Shown here: positions 25,292-34,513 of the stretch, one piece after another | How the letters are laid out: each line of letters starts with the position of its first letter | How positions within the stretch are numbered: position 1 is the stretch's first letter | Source: Nostoc sp. NMS2 | GTDB taxonomy: Bacteria > Cyanobacteriota > Cyanobacteriia > Cyanobacteriales > Nostocaceae | Reading direction: 5' to 3' | NCBI RefSeq assembly: GCF_017115105.1 | Contig: NZ_JABXKH010000148.1 | Location: forward strand, 1-42,736 | Length of the DNA: 42,736 nucleotides | Position numbers and translations under genes: made by a program | The notes under the pieces: generated by a model | Told to the model about the DNA's origin: nothing | What the model saw: only the letters and a program-made list of their open reading frames with translations | Database searches by the model: none

Positions 25292-25485
25292 GCTAAACGT
25301 CGGTACAATTCGGCATTTTTCTTCAGTACATAGTTGGCTGCTTGAGCAAACTCGCTCGTCGCCTGACTGAGCCAGTCTTCTATCCTGGCACGTAACAAAT
25401 CTTCAAGCGAGATACCATTCTCTTGTGCTAATGTTTGTAGCTTCTGCAATTGTTCATCGGAAATGTTGATCGTGATGGAAGCCAC
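25288..25485 (-). CDS. RHH-type antitoxin paired with Doc
   Basis: The 65-residue protein starts with a beta strand typical of ribbon-helix-helix DNA binders (ASITINISDEQLQKLQTLAQ), followed by a helical tail with DWLSQATSEFAQAANYVLKK that would wrap the toxin. The chosen GTG start at 25485 has a strong AAGGAG 8 nt upstream; an ATG twelve codons earlier lacks this. Its TGA overlaps the ATG of the toxin gene (ATGA), the classic coupling of antitoxin and toxin. It probably represses its own operon (family expectation). It remains intact although the toxin is broken. Confidence 0.78.
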   Translation of the reverse strand: MASITINISDEQLQKLQTLAQENGISLEDLLRARIEDWLSQATSEFAQAANYVLKKNAELYRRLA

Positions 25486-25745
25486 AGCCTTTACTCCTTG
25501 AATGCTATAAAAGTGCAGCATTACTAGTATTTTAGTTCTTTTCTGACAGGCGATCGCTATCTTTATTCTTGCTTGCGATCGCTGAATGTATCGAAGACAA
25601 TTGCCTGATTACCCAATCTAAATATTATTTAAATAGGAATGCGATTGTTTCTTTATTCTATGTAAAGGCGACTTGATGCAAGTTATTTTACTTTCAACTG
25701 AGTTTTGACAGACTATACAAGATTACTAAATTGTAATTTTAAAGA

Positions 25746-26927
25746 TTATTTATCTCTCAGTATTTTGGCGTAGGAATTATCACTATCTCGATTATCCCAT
25801 GATGCCTTAATATGATCTGCTAAGGCGGGAATATCTTTTTCTAAACTTGACCTCCATAGCCTTGGATTATAGTCGTAAACTCTAAGCATGTGATCTACAT
25901 CAAATATTGGTTTTGTACCTAATGCTCTAATCAGTGCAATAGGTTTATCTAAAGCCATCCTCCAACCAAGCTCAAACAAAACATTAGGATTATGTTCAGT
26001 TAAATCTACAATCACGAGATCAGCCTTACTCAAGTCATTTATAATTGTTGATTGAATTACATCACTCCCTTTCTTTTTTGCAGTTTCAGCTTTAAAACCT
26101 GCCTGTATTGCAGCAGGAGTAATTAATTGAGTTAATACTTCATCAAAGAAGCTTTCGGGATATTCTTCAGTTTTTTCCGAAAATGGCATTGCTACAAATG
26201 CTACTAAGGTTGTCTTTTCTTCAGGCTCTCCAAGTATAAATGCATCAGAAGAATGTTCTTTGCTCGTTGATATTTCTACCCTTTCTACCCTTGAAGATTT
26301 ATTTTGTGTAGTTTCCTCCAACCTCGACAGAAAATTTAAATTAGCTTGATATACTTTATAAAATTCATCATGAAATTCTTCGTCAATGTTAAATTCAGTT
26401 ATTAAAGTATTTTTAAGATATGTAATTTGTGGAAGTGTTCGTTCATCATAGTATTCATGTACTTTCTTAAATAATGGAACCCTAAAAAATGCTTGTCTGT
26501 AGCCATTTATTTCTTCTTCTGCTGATCTTGCATATACAATACTTTTTCCTATAGATGCAAGTGCAATTTTTTCAGTACTTCGAGTACCCTCAGTAAAACC
26601 ATAATCACGAGAAGAAGCTGTCAAGTAATAAAAATCATTACCTTTGCCACTTTCTAAAGCTTTTGCAATATCATCAGGACTCCAAGGATTACCACCATTA
26701 AACTCTCTTATTACTTTAGGAACTTTTATAGCATCCTCTAATATATAAGTAGGAAATGGTCGTTTTGCTTTAGACTTTTTTCTTCTTCTCTTTTCGCCAG
26801 AATTTTGTTGTTCTTCTGATTCTTCTGATTCTTCTTGTTCTTCTTGTTCCTCTTGGTCTATATCTTTTGGATTTTCATCTAAAATCCCTAGTTGTGGGTG
26901 CATATCTTCACTATCTTCACTTTCCAT
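25746..26927 (-). CDS. Winged-helix plus TIR/deoxyribosyltransferase-like effector protein
   Basis: The 393-residue protein begins with an acidic and then strongly basic, low-complexity region (residues 1-55; EEQEEQEESEESEEQ, then KRRRKKSKAKR). Residues about 58-200 read AIKVPKVIREFNGGNPWSPD, FYYLTASSRDYGFTEGT and FFRVPLFKKVHEYYDE, a helical/winged-helix-like domain. Residues about 240-375 carry VAFVAMPFSEK, ADLVIVDLTEHNPNVLFELG and KPIALIRA, the pattern of TIR-like and nucleoside 2-deoxyribosyltransferase-like nucleotide-binding domains. Such proteins are often NAD-linked immune effectors. A GGAG site lies 7 nt before the ATG. It neighbours a toxin-antitoxin remnant. The defence role is inference. 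Confidence 0.72.
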   Translation of the reverse strand: MESEDSEDMHPQLGILDENPKDIDQEEQEEQEESEESEEQQNSGEKRRRKKSKAKRPFPTYILEDAIKVPKVIREFNGGNPWSPDDIAKALESGKGNDFYYLTASSRDYGFTEGTRSTEKIALASIGKSIVYARSAEEEINGYRQAFFRVPLFKKVHEYYDERTLPQITYLKNTLITEFNIDEEFHDEFYKVYQANLNFLSRLEETTQNKSSRVERVEISTSKEHSSDAFILGEPEEKTTLVAFVAMPFSEKTEEYPESFFDEVLTQLITPAAIQAGFKAETAKKKGSDVIQSTIINDLSKADLVIVDLTEHNPNVLFELGWRMALDKPIALIRALGTKPIFDVDHMLRVYDYNPRLWRSSLEKDIPALADHIKASWDNRDSDNSYAKILRDK

Positions 26928-27142
26928 GAAAACTCTCCATTAAGTAATTTTTGAAAAAGTATGTATAAAGCACTGCAAGAAATAAAAACATTAGTTTATA
27001 CACAGTCATAACATCAATTTCCTAAAAGTGTGAACAAAAAATTAGAAGATTCAAAAGATACCATCATTGGTAGTCAATCAGTTTTGCAAACTTTCATAGT
27101 TACTATTTGTATAAGAAGGGTTATTAAAGCAGGTATAGGGTA

Positions 27143-29062
27143 ATGGTGCGATTAAAACCGTGGCAGTGGGTCGTGTTGGCAATCCCGATCGCGTTTATCA
27201 TTATTTTCTTACTGGTATCCGCCGGTTCACAAATTCACGCCTGGGGTATTAGTTGGATCTGGGGTGTGTTCACCCTCCTATTCGTTGGTTGGCGTTGGCT
27301 ACTGGTAAAATGGACTCAACCAGCTGTTAATCAAGTGGAAGCTGTATTAGCTCAAGTTAAAGAAGAACTGGAATTTACAGCAGAGGATACAGTCAGACCA
27401 CCAGCAGGAAGTGATGTCACAAAGCTTGCAGAAACCGCACTCCAAGAGATTCTGCAAGCGGCACAAAGCGATCGCCCGATTTGGGAAGACTGGCAAACTT
27501 TTTGGACGCGATGCCAGGATTTAGTTGTAGCGATCGCTCATATCTACAATCCTCAAATTCAATATCCCCTGCTAAACATTTACGTCCCCCAGGCTTACGG
27601 GCTGATTCGGGGAACGGTGGATGATATGGATCAGTGGATGCAAAAGTTATCCCCGGTTCTTAATCAGGTGACGGTTGGACAAGCGTACCAAGGATATGAG
27701 GTCTACCGGAAGTTGGAACCATCGGCTCGAAAATTTTGGAAAGCTTGGAACTGGGCACAGTGGGTTTTAAATCCGGTGGCGGCGGTGGCAAAACGAGCTA
27801 GTCAAGGTTCTAGTAATCAGGCAACTCAACAATTATTGGGGAATTTAAGCCAGTTATTTCGAGAAGCTGCCCTGAGAAACTTATGTCGGCAGGCGATCGC
27901 CCTCTATGGGCGTAGTACATTACCAGTTTCTGCAACGGTAGTATCCACACCAACTTTACCCAAGGCAAAAACCCAAGCACTCCGAGAAATCCTCACTCTT
28001 GCTCAACCAGCCGAGGTAGTTGAGCAAAAACCCGTGAATATTCTGCTGGTGGGGCGCACAGGTTCAGGAAAAAGTAGCCTGATTAACACGCTATTTCAGG
28101 CAGATTTAGCAGCCGTTGATGTTTTGCCCAGTACCGATCGCATTCAAAATTATCAATGGCAAACTCAAAGTGGGGAAACCTTGACGCTTTGGGATACACC
28201 TGGTTATGAACAAGTCAACCGTGCCGATCTGCGAAACTTAGTACTTGATTATGCCATCAATGCAGATTTGCTGCTGTTAGTTACCCCTGCCCTCGATCCT
28301 GCCCTGCAAATGGATGTAGACTTTCTGCAAGATATAAAAGCAGAAGTTGCAGATTTACCTGCAATTGCGATCGTCACTCAAGTAGATCGGCTGCGTCCCA
28401 TCCGCGAGTGGCAACCGCCTTATGATTGGGAATGGGGTGATCGCCCAAAAGAAATTGCCATTCGGGAAGCCACTGAGTATCGCGCCAAATTGCTGGGAAG
28501 CTTCTGTAATCTAGTTCTACCTGTGGTTACAGGTGACAGCAAAACAAGTCGAGTTGCTTGGGGAGTGGAGGCGCTATCGTTGGGATTAGTAGATGCGATC
28601 GCACCTACCAAGCAACTTCGTCTCGCCCGCTTTTTGCGTAACCTGGAAGCCCGTACTGTTGCCGCAGCCAAAATCATCGACCACTACACCTTCCAGATGG
28701 CGACAACACAGGGACTAACGGCATTCCTCAAAAGTCCTGTCCTCCAGTTTGTTTCTACCATATCAACTGGATCTCCAACTTTAGCCTATATGCTGGCAGA
28801 GCAAATTCCTGTGGAACAGTTGCCGATTGTGATTGGCAAACTTCAAATGGCTTATGAGCTTTTCTCGCTCTTGAATACAGCTAACTCTAACCCGCTCAAC
28901 TTTGAATTGCTATCCCTCTGGCCGCTACTGCTAGAAAATTCCACTTCACCCGATCGCAACGCCTGGGCATTTGGTCACGCCCTAGTCGAGTACTGGACTC
29001 AGAATTTGACGGTTCAACAACTCCGGGAGCGATTTGAATATTATTTAGCGATCGCCAAATAA
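27143..29062 (+). CDS. Membrane-anchored Era-like GTPase
   Basis: The 639-residue protein opens with two transmembrane helices (about residues 10-55). A helical region follows, then a GTPase domain from about residue 290: G1 is GRTGSGKSS, G3 is WDTPGYEQV, and G4 is TQVD. The G domain sequence VNILLVGRTGSGKSSLINTL is of the Era/EngA/YcjX type. The C-terminal 150 residues are helical with a hydrophobic stretch and recall the DUF697 arrangement in related cyanobacterial proteins. The substrate and role are unknown; a membrane-associated regulatory role is likely. It is divergent from the TIR-like gene with 215 bp between. Confidence 0.8.
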   Translation: MVRLKPWQWVVLAIPIAFIIIFLLVSAGSQIHAWGISWIWGVFTLLFVGWRWLLVKWTQPAVNQVEAVLAQVKEELEFTAEDTVRPPAGSDVTKLAETALQEILQAAQSDRPIWEDWQTFWTRCQDLVVAIAHIYNPQIQYPLLNIYVPQAYGLIRGTVDDMDQWMQKLSPVLNQVTVGQAYQGYEVYRKLEPSARKFWKAWNWAQWVLNPVAAVAKRASQGSSNQATQQLLGNLSQLFREAALRNLCRQAIALYGRSTLPVSATVVSTPTLPKAKTQALREILTLAQPAEVVEQKPVNILLVGRTGSGKSSLINTLFQADLAAVDVLPSTDRIQNYQWQTQSGETLTLWDTPGYEQVNRADLRNLVLDYAINADLLLLVTPALDPALQMDVDFLQDIKAEVADLPAIAIVTQVDRLRPIREWQPPYDWEWGDRPKEIAIREATEYRAKLLGSFCNLVLPVVTGDSKTSRVAWGVEALSLGLVDAIAPTKQLRLARFLRNLEARTVAAAKIIDHYTFQMATTQGLTAFLKSPVLQFVSTISTGSPTLAYMLAEQIPVEQLPIVIGKLQMAYELFSLLNTANSNPLNFELLSLWPLLLENSTSPDRNAWAFGHALVEYWTQNLTVQQLRERFEYYLAIAK

Positions 29063-29068
29063 TTTTAT

Positions 29069-29457
29069 TAGTCATTGGTCATTTGTCATTTGTCATTTGT
29101 CATTTGTCATTTGTCATTAGTACCAATGACCAATGACTCGAAGTTCCACAAGTTGCATTAGCCCCTACAGACAGTTAAGAATATTTACTTGGTAATTGCA
29201 AGAATATTTATACCTATAAAGAAGACAAAAAATGGGAATTGGGAATTGAAAAGAGGCAGAGGGGCAGGGGGCGGGGGGCAGAGGGGAAAACTCTTCTCCC
29301 TTGCTCCCAGCTAATATCTCCCCATCTCCCTCATCTCCCTCATCTCCCTGCTCCCCTGCTCCCCTGCTCCCCTGCTCCCTGCTCCCCTGCCCCCTGCTCC
29401 CCTGCCCCCTGCTCCCCTGCCCCCTGCTCCCTGCCCCCCTGCCCCCTTGCCTCTTCT
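29069..29457. repeat. GTCATTT heptamers and G/C-tract repeat between the GTPase gene and nifJ
   Basis: Seven GTCATT(T/G) heptamers at 29069-29125 are followed by the complementary ACCAATGACCAATGAC at 29122-29137, so a hairpin can form. From 29232 the block GGGAATTGGGAATTGAAAAG runs into GGGGCAGGGGGCGGGGGG and back into a long series of CCCCTGCTCCCCTGC units ending at the nifJ stop. The first 75 bp repeat 22152-22230 closely. No gene is present. Confidence 0.85.
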
Positions 29458-32400
29458 TCAATCTGTGGGAATATCACGCTTTGCCAAATATTGGTACATC
29501 TGCCAACGTGCATCTACCTCAGCTTGCGCTTGTTCTAACAAGTGCTTGGCTACGTCTGGTTTGCTCTTGGTGAGCATTTTGAAGCGATTTTCTTGATACA
29601 TCGAATGTTCTACAGATTGCTGAGGCGATCGCATATCCAATTGCAAAGGATTTTTACCCTGTTTAAGCAATTCTGGATTATGCCGATACAGCAACCAACG
29701 ACCTGATTCTACCAGAGTTTTTTGGTGATTCATCCCGGTAGTCATGTTAATCCCGTGGGCGATGCAATGGCTGTAAGCAATAATAATTGATGGGCCATCG
29801 TAAGCCTCTGCTTCTAGAAATGCTTTGAGAGTATGTTCATCTCTAGCACCCAAGGCTACACTCGCTACGTAGACATTTCCGTATGTCATAGCAATCATCC
29901 CTAAGTCTTTCTTCGGTGCAGGCTTGCCACTGGCAGCATATTTAGCAACTGCGGCTCGTGGCGTAGCTTTAGAAGATTGACCGCCTGTATTAGAATACAC
30001 TTCTGTATCCATCACTAGGATGTTCACATTTCGACCACTGGCAATTACATGATCGATACCGCCAAAGTCAATGTCATAAGCCCAACCGTCACCGCCAACA
30101 ATCCAGACGCTTTTTCTCACCAAGTAATCGGCAAGGGATTTTAGATTTTGGATTTTAGATTTTAGACTTCGGCTCCTTTCGACTTCGCTCAAGGCAAGCC
30201 GCTCAGTCGAACGATTGGGGTCGAAAGTTAGGATTTCATCTAACTTCTGCTGCAACAGTTCTATCCTTTCGCGCTGTTCCCAAATGTCAGCTTCAGATTT
30301 TTGTTCAGCTTTGAGGATTGACTGAATTAAATCACCAGGAATTATTGATTGGTGAATTTCCCCATTCCCTATTCCCCATTCCCCACTCCCTAATTGTTGC
30401 AACAATTCTGCCGCAAACTCAGCTTGTTTGTCGAGGGAGAGGCGGAAGCCAAAACCGAATTCGGCGTTATCTTCAAATAGATTATTTGACCACGCGGGGC
30501 CGCGTCCTTGGGCGTTGGTTGTCCAAGGAGTTGTGGGGAGATTCCCACCATAAATTGAAGAACAACCTGTTGCATTGGCGATGACGGCGCGATCGCCAAA
30601 CAATTGTGTTAATAATTTCAAATAAGGTGTTTCACCACAACCTGCACAAGCACCAGAGAATTCAAATAAAGGTTCTTGCAGTTGTTGTTGGCGAATCTGG
30701 TTTAATTTTAGCGATCGCCTGTCAGGATTGGGTAAACTCAAGAAGAAATCCCAGTTTTTTCGCTCTTGCTCTTGTAAAGGTAACTGCTGCGCCATGTTAA
30801 TCGCTTTCCGCAATGGCTCAGATTTATCTTTCGCAGGGCAAATATTTACACAAATAGTACATCCTGTGCAATCTTCTGGGGCAACTTGAATGGTAAATTT
30901 TTGATTGGCAAAGTCTTTATCTTTTGCACCAGTTGATTTAAAGGTTCCTGGTGCATTGACTAACTCATCGGCTTCATAAGCCTTGGCACGGATGGCGCTA
31001 TGGGGACAAACCATCACGCACTTACCACATTGAACGCAGACATCCGGCTCCCACACAGGTATCTCTTTGGCAACGTTACGTTTTTCCCACTTGGCAGTAC
31101 CTACAGGAAAAGTACCATCAACTGGTAGTCTGCTAACAGGTAAATCATCACCTTCCCACACCATGATTTTACCCAGAACTTCCCGCACAAATTCGGGAGC
31201 GGAGTCTAGCAATTTTGGATTTTGGACTTCGGCTTCGCTCAGTCGAACGATTTTGGATTTTAGATTGCTGGTTGTTTGGGGGACATCTACTTTATGCAAG
31301 TTTTCTAAGGTGTTGTCTACAGCTTGCAGGTTCATGCGGACAACTTCTGCACCTTTTTTACCATAAGTCTTGTCAATCGCTTGTTTGATTTTAGCGATCG
31401 CTTCTTCTTGCGGCAAGACACCGGCCAAGGCAAAGAAACAGACCTGCATAATGGTGTTAATTCTGCCACCCATGCCACTTTCACGGGCAACCTGGCTAGC
31501 ATTGATTGCGTATAACTTCAAATGCTTATCGATAATTTGCTGCTGCACCTTTAACGGCAGATTTTCCCAGACATTATCTGCATTGTATGGACTGTTAAGC
31601 AGCAAAGTCGCCCCAGGAATAGCAGCTTTCAAAATATCTATGCGTTCTAGAAAACCCCAATGATGACAACCAATAAAGTTCGCTTGGTCAATCAAATAGG
31701 TGGAGCGAATTGGCTCTTTGCCAAAGCGCAGATGAGAAACCGTCATCGAGCCAGATTTTTTGGAATCGTAGACAAAGTATCCTTGGGCGTAGTTGTCGGT
31801 TTCTTCACCAATAATCTTGATAGAGTTTTTGTTAGCTCCAACAGTACCATCTGAACCCAACCCATAGAACATTGCCCTGACAACGTTATCCGATTCCGTA
31901 GAGAAGTTAGGGTCAAAGTTTAGAGAAGTGTAAGTAACATCATCATTAATCCCAATAGTAAAGTGATTTTTCGGTTTCACCTGGGCAAGGTTATCAAAAA
32001 TCCCCTTCACCATCGCCGGAGTGAATTCTTTAGAAGAAAGACCATAACGACCACCGATAATTTTGGGCAGAGGGGCAGGGGGTAGGGAGCCGAGGGGAGG
32101 ATCTTCTCCCCTGCCCCCTGCCCCCTGCTCCCCAGCTTCTTCCCCCCACGCCTCATGGATAGCAGCCACAACATCCAAATACAAAGGTTCCCCGGCGCTA
32201 CCGGCTTCTTTGGTGCGGTCGAGAACTGCGATCGCTTTTACACTATTTGGCAACGCTGCAACAAACCTTTGCACATCAAAGGGACGATAAAGTCGGACTT
32301 TTAGTACACCAAGTTTTTCCCCACGGGCGTTAAGGTAATCTACCGTTTCATGGACGGTTTCACAACCTGAACCCATGAGAACTATCACACGTTCGGCATC

Positions 32401-33201
32401 ATTGGCCCCGTAATATTCATAGATTTGGTAATGCCTCCCCGTGCGTTCTCCAAATTCATCCATGATGCGCTGGACAATTTCGGGACAGGCGTTGTAGTAG
32501 AGGTTAGCGCCTTCCCGCCCTTGGAAGTAGACATCGGGGTTTTGGGCAGTTCCCCGCAATACTGGACGGTCTGGGGTCAGGGCACGGGCGCGGTGGGCGA
32601 GTATGAGATGATCGTGGATGAGCGATCGCAAATCATTATCTGAAAGCAGTTTGACTTTCTGCACTTCATGTGATGTACGGAAGCCATCAAAGAAGTGCAT
32701 AAACGAGACTCGCGCCTCTAGAGTAGCAGCATGAGCGATGAGAGCAAAATCTTGACTTTCCTGCACCGAAGCGGAACACAGTAGGGCAAAACCAGTAGCA
32801 CGGGCTGCCATCACATCGCTATGATCGCCAAAAATTGATAAAGCATGGGTAGCCAAAGAACGCGCAGCAACGTGAACCACAGCACTAGTCAACTCACCAG
32901 CAATTTTGTAGAAGTTGGGGATCATCAACAATAATCCCTGAGATGCCGTGAAGGTAGTACTCAGGGAACCTGTTTGCAATGCCCCATGTACAGCACCAGC
33001 CGCTCCCCCTTCACTCTGCATCTGCACGACACTAGGAATAGTACCCCAGAGGTTGGGACGACCTTCTGCTGACCAAGCATCTGCCCATTCACCCATTGCT
33101 GAAGAGGGGGTAATGGGATAAATGGCAATCACTTCATTTAGTTTGTAAGCAACACGGGCGACAGCTTCATTTCCATCAATGGTTGCAAAGGTTTTGTTCA
33201 T
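29458..33201 (-). CDS. nifJ: Pyruvate:ferredoxin (flavodoxin) oxidoreductase
   Basis: This enzyme oxidises pyruvate to acetyl-CoA with reduction of ferredoxin or flavodoxin, feeding electrons to nitrogenase or to fermentation. The start at 33201 (MNKTFATIDGNEAVARVAYK) gives about 1247 residues and matches the family; an upstream frame extension adds 11. Domains are YPITPSSAMGE (domain I), the gamma/CoA region, a two [4Fe-4S] ferredoxin part (CVQCGKCVMVCP and CTGCTICVNICP), and the TPP domain with CAGCGETPY, GDGWAYDIDFGGIDHV and EVYSNTGGQSSKATP. Four short stretches look repeat-derived (30129-30232, 30343-30396, 31206-31274, 32066-32146) and account for the excess over the usual 1190-1200 residues. 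All cofactor motifs are intact. Confidence 0.95.
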   Translation of the reverse strand: MNKTFATIDGNEAVARVAYKLNEVIAIYPITPSSAMGEWADAWSAEGRPNLWGTIPSVVQMQSEGGAAGAVHGALQTGSLSTTFTASQGLLLMIPNFYKIAGELTSAVVHVAARSLATHALSIFGDHSDVMAARATGFALLCSASVQESQDFALIAHAATLEARVSFMHFFDGFRTSHEVQKVKLLSDNDLRSLIHDHLILAHRARALTPDRPVLRGTAQNPDVYFQGREGANLYYNACPEIVQRIMDEFGERTGRHYQIYEYYGANDAERVIVLMGSGCETVHETVDYLNARGEKLGVLKVRLYRPFDVQRFVAALPNSVKAIAVLDRTKEAGSAGEPLYLDVVAAIHEAWGEEAGEQGAGGRGEDPPLGSLPPAPLPKIIGGRYGLSSKEFTPAMVKGIFDNLAQVKPKNHFTIGINDDVTYTSLNFDPNFSTESDNVVRAMFYGLGSDGTVGANKNSIKIIGEETDNYAQGYFVYDSKKSGSMTVSHLRFGKEPIRSTYLIDQANFIGCHHWGFLERIDILKAAIPGATLLLNSPYNADNVWENLPLKVQQQIIDKHLKLYAINASQVARESGMGGRINTIMQVCFFALAGVLPQEEAIAKIKQAIDKTYGKKGAEVVRMNLQAVDNTLENLHKVDVPQTTSNLKSKIVRLSEAEVQNPKLLDSAPEFVREVLGKIMVWEGDDLPVSRLPVDGTFPVGTAKWEKRNVAKEIPVWEPDVCVQCGKCVMVCPHSAIRAKAYEADELVNAPGTFKSTGAKDKDFANQKFTIQVAPEDCTGCTICVNICPAKDKSEPLRKAINMAQQLPLQEQERKNWDFFLSLPNPDRRSLKLNQIRQQQLQEPLFEFSGACAGCGETPYLKLLTQLFGDRAVIANATGCSSIYGGNLPTTPWTTNAQGRGPAWSNNLFEDNAEFGFGFRLSLDKQAEFAAELLQQLGSGEWGIGNGEIHQSIIPGDLIQSILKAEQKSEADIWEQRERIELLQQKLDEILTFDPNRSTERLALSEVERSRSLKSKIQNLKSLADYLVRKSVWIVGGDGWAYDIDFGGIDHVIASGRNVNILVMDTEVYSNTGGQSSKATPRAAVAKYAASGKPAPKKDLGMIAMTYGNVYVASVALGARDEHTLKAFLEAEAYDGPSIIIAYSHCIAHGINMTTGMNHQKTLVESGRWLLYRHNPELLKQGKNPLQLDMRSPQQSVEHSMYQENRFKMLTKSKPDVAKHLLEQAQAEVDARWQMYQYLAKRDIPTD
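32066..32146. repeat. Dispersed G/C-tract repeat inserted in frame in nifJ
   Basis: GGGCAGAGGGGCAGGGGG and CCCCTGCCCCCTGCCCCC resemble the intergenic repeats at 22154 and 29232. In the protein they give EEAGEQGAGGRGEDPPLG and LPPAPLP between AAIHEAWG and KIIGGRYG, two conserved segments that are normally almost adjacent. The number of bases keeps the frame. Confidence 0.8.
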
Positions 33202-33549
33202 AATATGATTTTTGTCCCCGTCTCTCAACTGCATTATCAGAACACGTAAATAGAAGAATTAAAAATAGCCAGATTTAGGTAGGCAGTGCCAAGCAAGCAG
33301 TTTATTATGCGCTTTTCAGTTAACTTTAAATAAATACTGCATATATGAATATCCCATCTGAAGTAGCGCATCTATTAATATGTCTTAATCATGTACTCAA
33401 TAATCCAAGTATTGATTAGATAAGGCTTTGAGATAATTTATTCTTTTTTGTGGGGTATAGGTTCGGGATTCTTTTTGTTCGCTAAATCCAAGCTGAACTG
33501 CGATCGCTCCATGTACCAATTGCTGCAAATCCTGAACTATTCATAAGAC

Positions 33550-33666
33550 GTAGGTTGGGTGGAGCGGAGCGTAACCCAACATATATCAGAATGTTGGGTT
33601 ATGCAAAGCCTCCAACGCCACTTGCTACAATCTTAAGCCGCACAACGCAGTGGCTCCCCAACCTAC
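33550..33666. mobile_element. MITE-like repeat with GTAGGTTGGG ends
   Basis: GTAGGTTGGG (33550-33559) faces CCCAACCTAC (33657-33666). An inner palindrome AACCCAACAT/ATGTTGGGTT (33573-33600) lies inside. This 117-bp form is a widespread palindromic repeat type in cyanobacterial genomes and carries no gene. The rest of the interval 33202-33793 shows no gene; it holds the nifJ promoter region. Confidence 0.7.
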
Positions 33667-33793
33667 AATTTTTTTGCAACATTTTAGGCTTGCCACGCCA
33701 ATAAGGTGTGTTAGCAACAGTGCAACCAACACACCTTCCATTTATAAATCTCTATCCCTTCATGGGTAGAGTATTCATAATTCTGAATTTTGA

Positions 33794-34513
33794 CTAATGC
33801 ACCAAATTTTCTTGTTTAAGTTGCTCTTTGGCTAAAGCCAATGCTTTATGAGCATTTTTAAACTTTGTTTCATCCGTAAATTTATGAGCAAAACACTTTA
33901 AATAAGCTTCCAAATACTTAATACGTAAGCGTGGGTCAGCCGGACTCAGAAGAAAGGGGAGGTCAGCTTCAACCATAAACCGTATAGCCAATAAGGGTAT
34001 AGGGCTACGAAGTGGACGAAAGTGTGGGTTGTGTAAACCAGGAGTTTCATTACGTTTATGAAATTCTCCTATCATCAGTCCTGACTCAACAAACAAAGGT
34101 TTAAGTTTCTGTTGGACACTATCTATTAATTTACAAGCGTCTTCTATATGGACATCAGGAAAAATAAGTAAAAAAGCTTTGTTTATTGCTAACTCCTGCT
34201 CTTTAACTTCCATTTTCAGAAAGATATCTCGATAGCTTCCAACAATCTCTTCTAGTTGTTCAGGATACAAATATTTGGTACGAATAACTGCTAGATGAAT
34301 ACTGTTTGACTTGAGAGAGTAAGGTACAAAAGGGCAAACTACGCCGGTTCTTCCTAAGTTAGGATGAGGTCTTGCTAAAAAATTTTTTACCCACTCTATA
34401 GTTTCAAGTAAGTAAGGACGGTCTTCGTATTCCTGGAGTTGTTCGATTTCAAGAATTGTATATAATTGCATCAGCTTAGGTGAAATAGAATAATTTTTGA
34501 AATCTGAATCCAA
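33794..34513 (-). CDS. DUF6875 domain-containing protein
   Basis: The 239-residue soluble protein has the recognisable core ETIEWVKNFLARPHPNLGRT followed by GVVCPFVPYSL (conserved Cys and Pro-Phe), then KAFLLIFPDVHIEDA, MIGEFHKRNETPGLHNPHFR and PLRSPIPLLAIRFMVEADLPFL. This fits DUF6875, a family found singly and near natural-product genes, with no established reaction. Conserved His, Cys and Arg residues suggest an enzyme, but that is inference. No operon partner is visible; gaps of more than 590 bp lie on both sides. Confidence 0.75.
   Translation of the reverse strand: MDSDFKNYSISPKLMQLYTILEIEQLQEYEDRPYLLETIEWVKNFLARPHPNLGRTGVVCPFVPYSLKSNSIHLAVIRTKYLYPEQLEEIVGSYRDIFLKMEVKEQELAINKAFLLIFPDVHIEDACKLIDSVQQKLKPLFVESGLMIGEFHKRNETPGLHNPHFRPLRSPIPLLAIRFMVEADLPFLLSPADPRLRIKYLEAYLKCFAHKFTDETKFKNAHKALALAKEQLKQENLVH

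Noticed and set aside
29239..29573. Proline/cysteine-rich ORFs on the plus strand near 29300
   Set aside because: They are translations of the CCCCTGCTCCC tracts and the antisense of nifJ.
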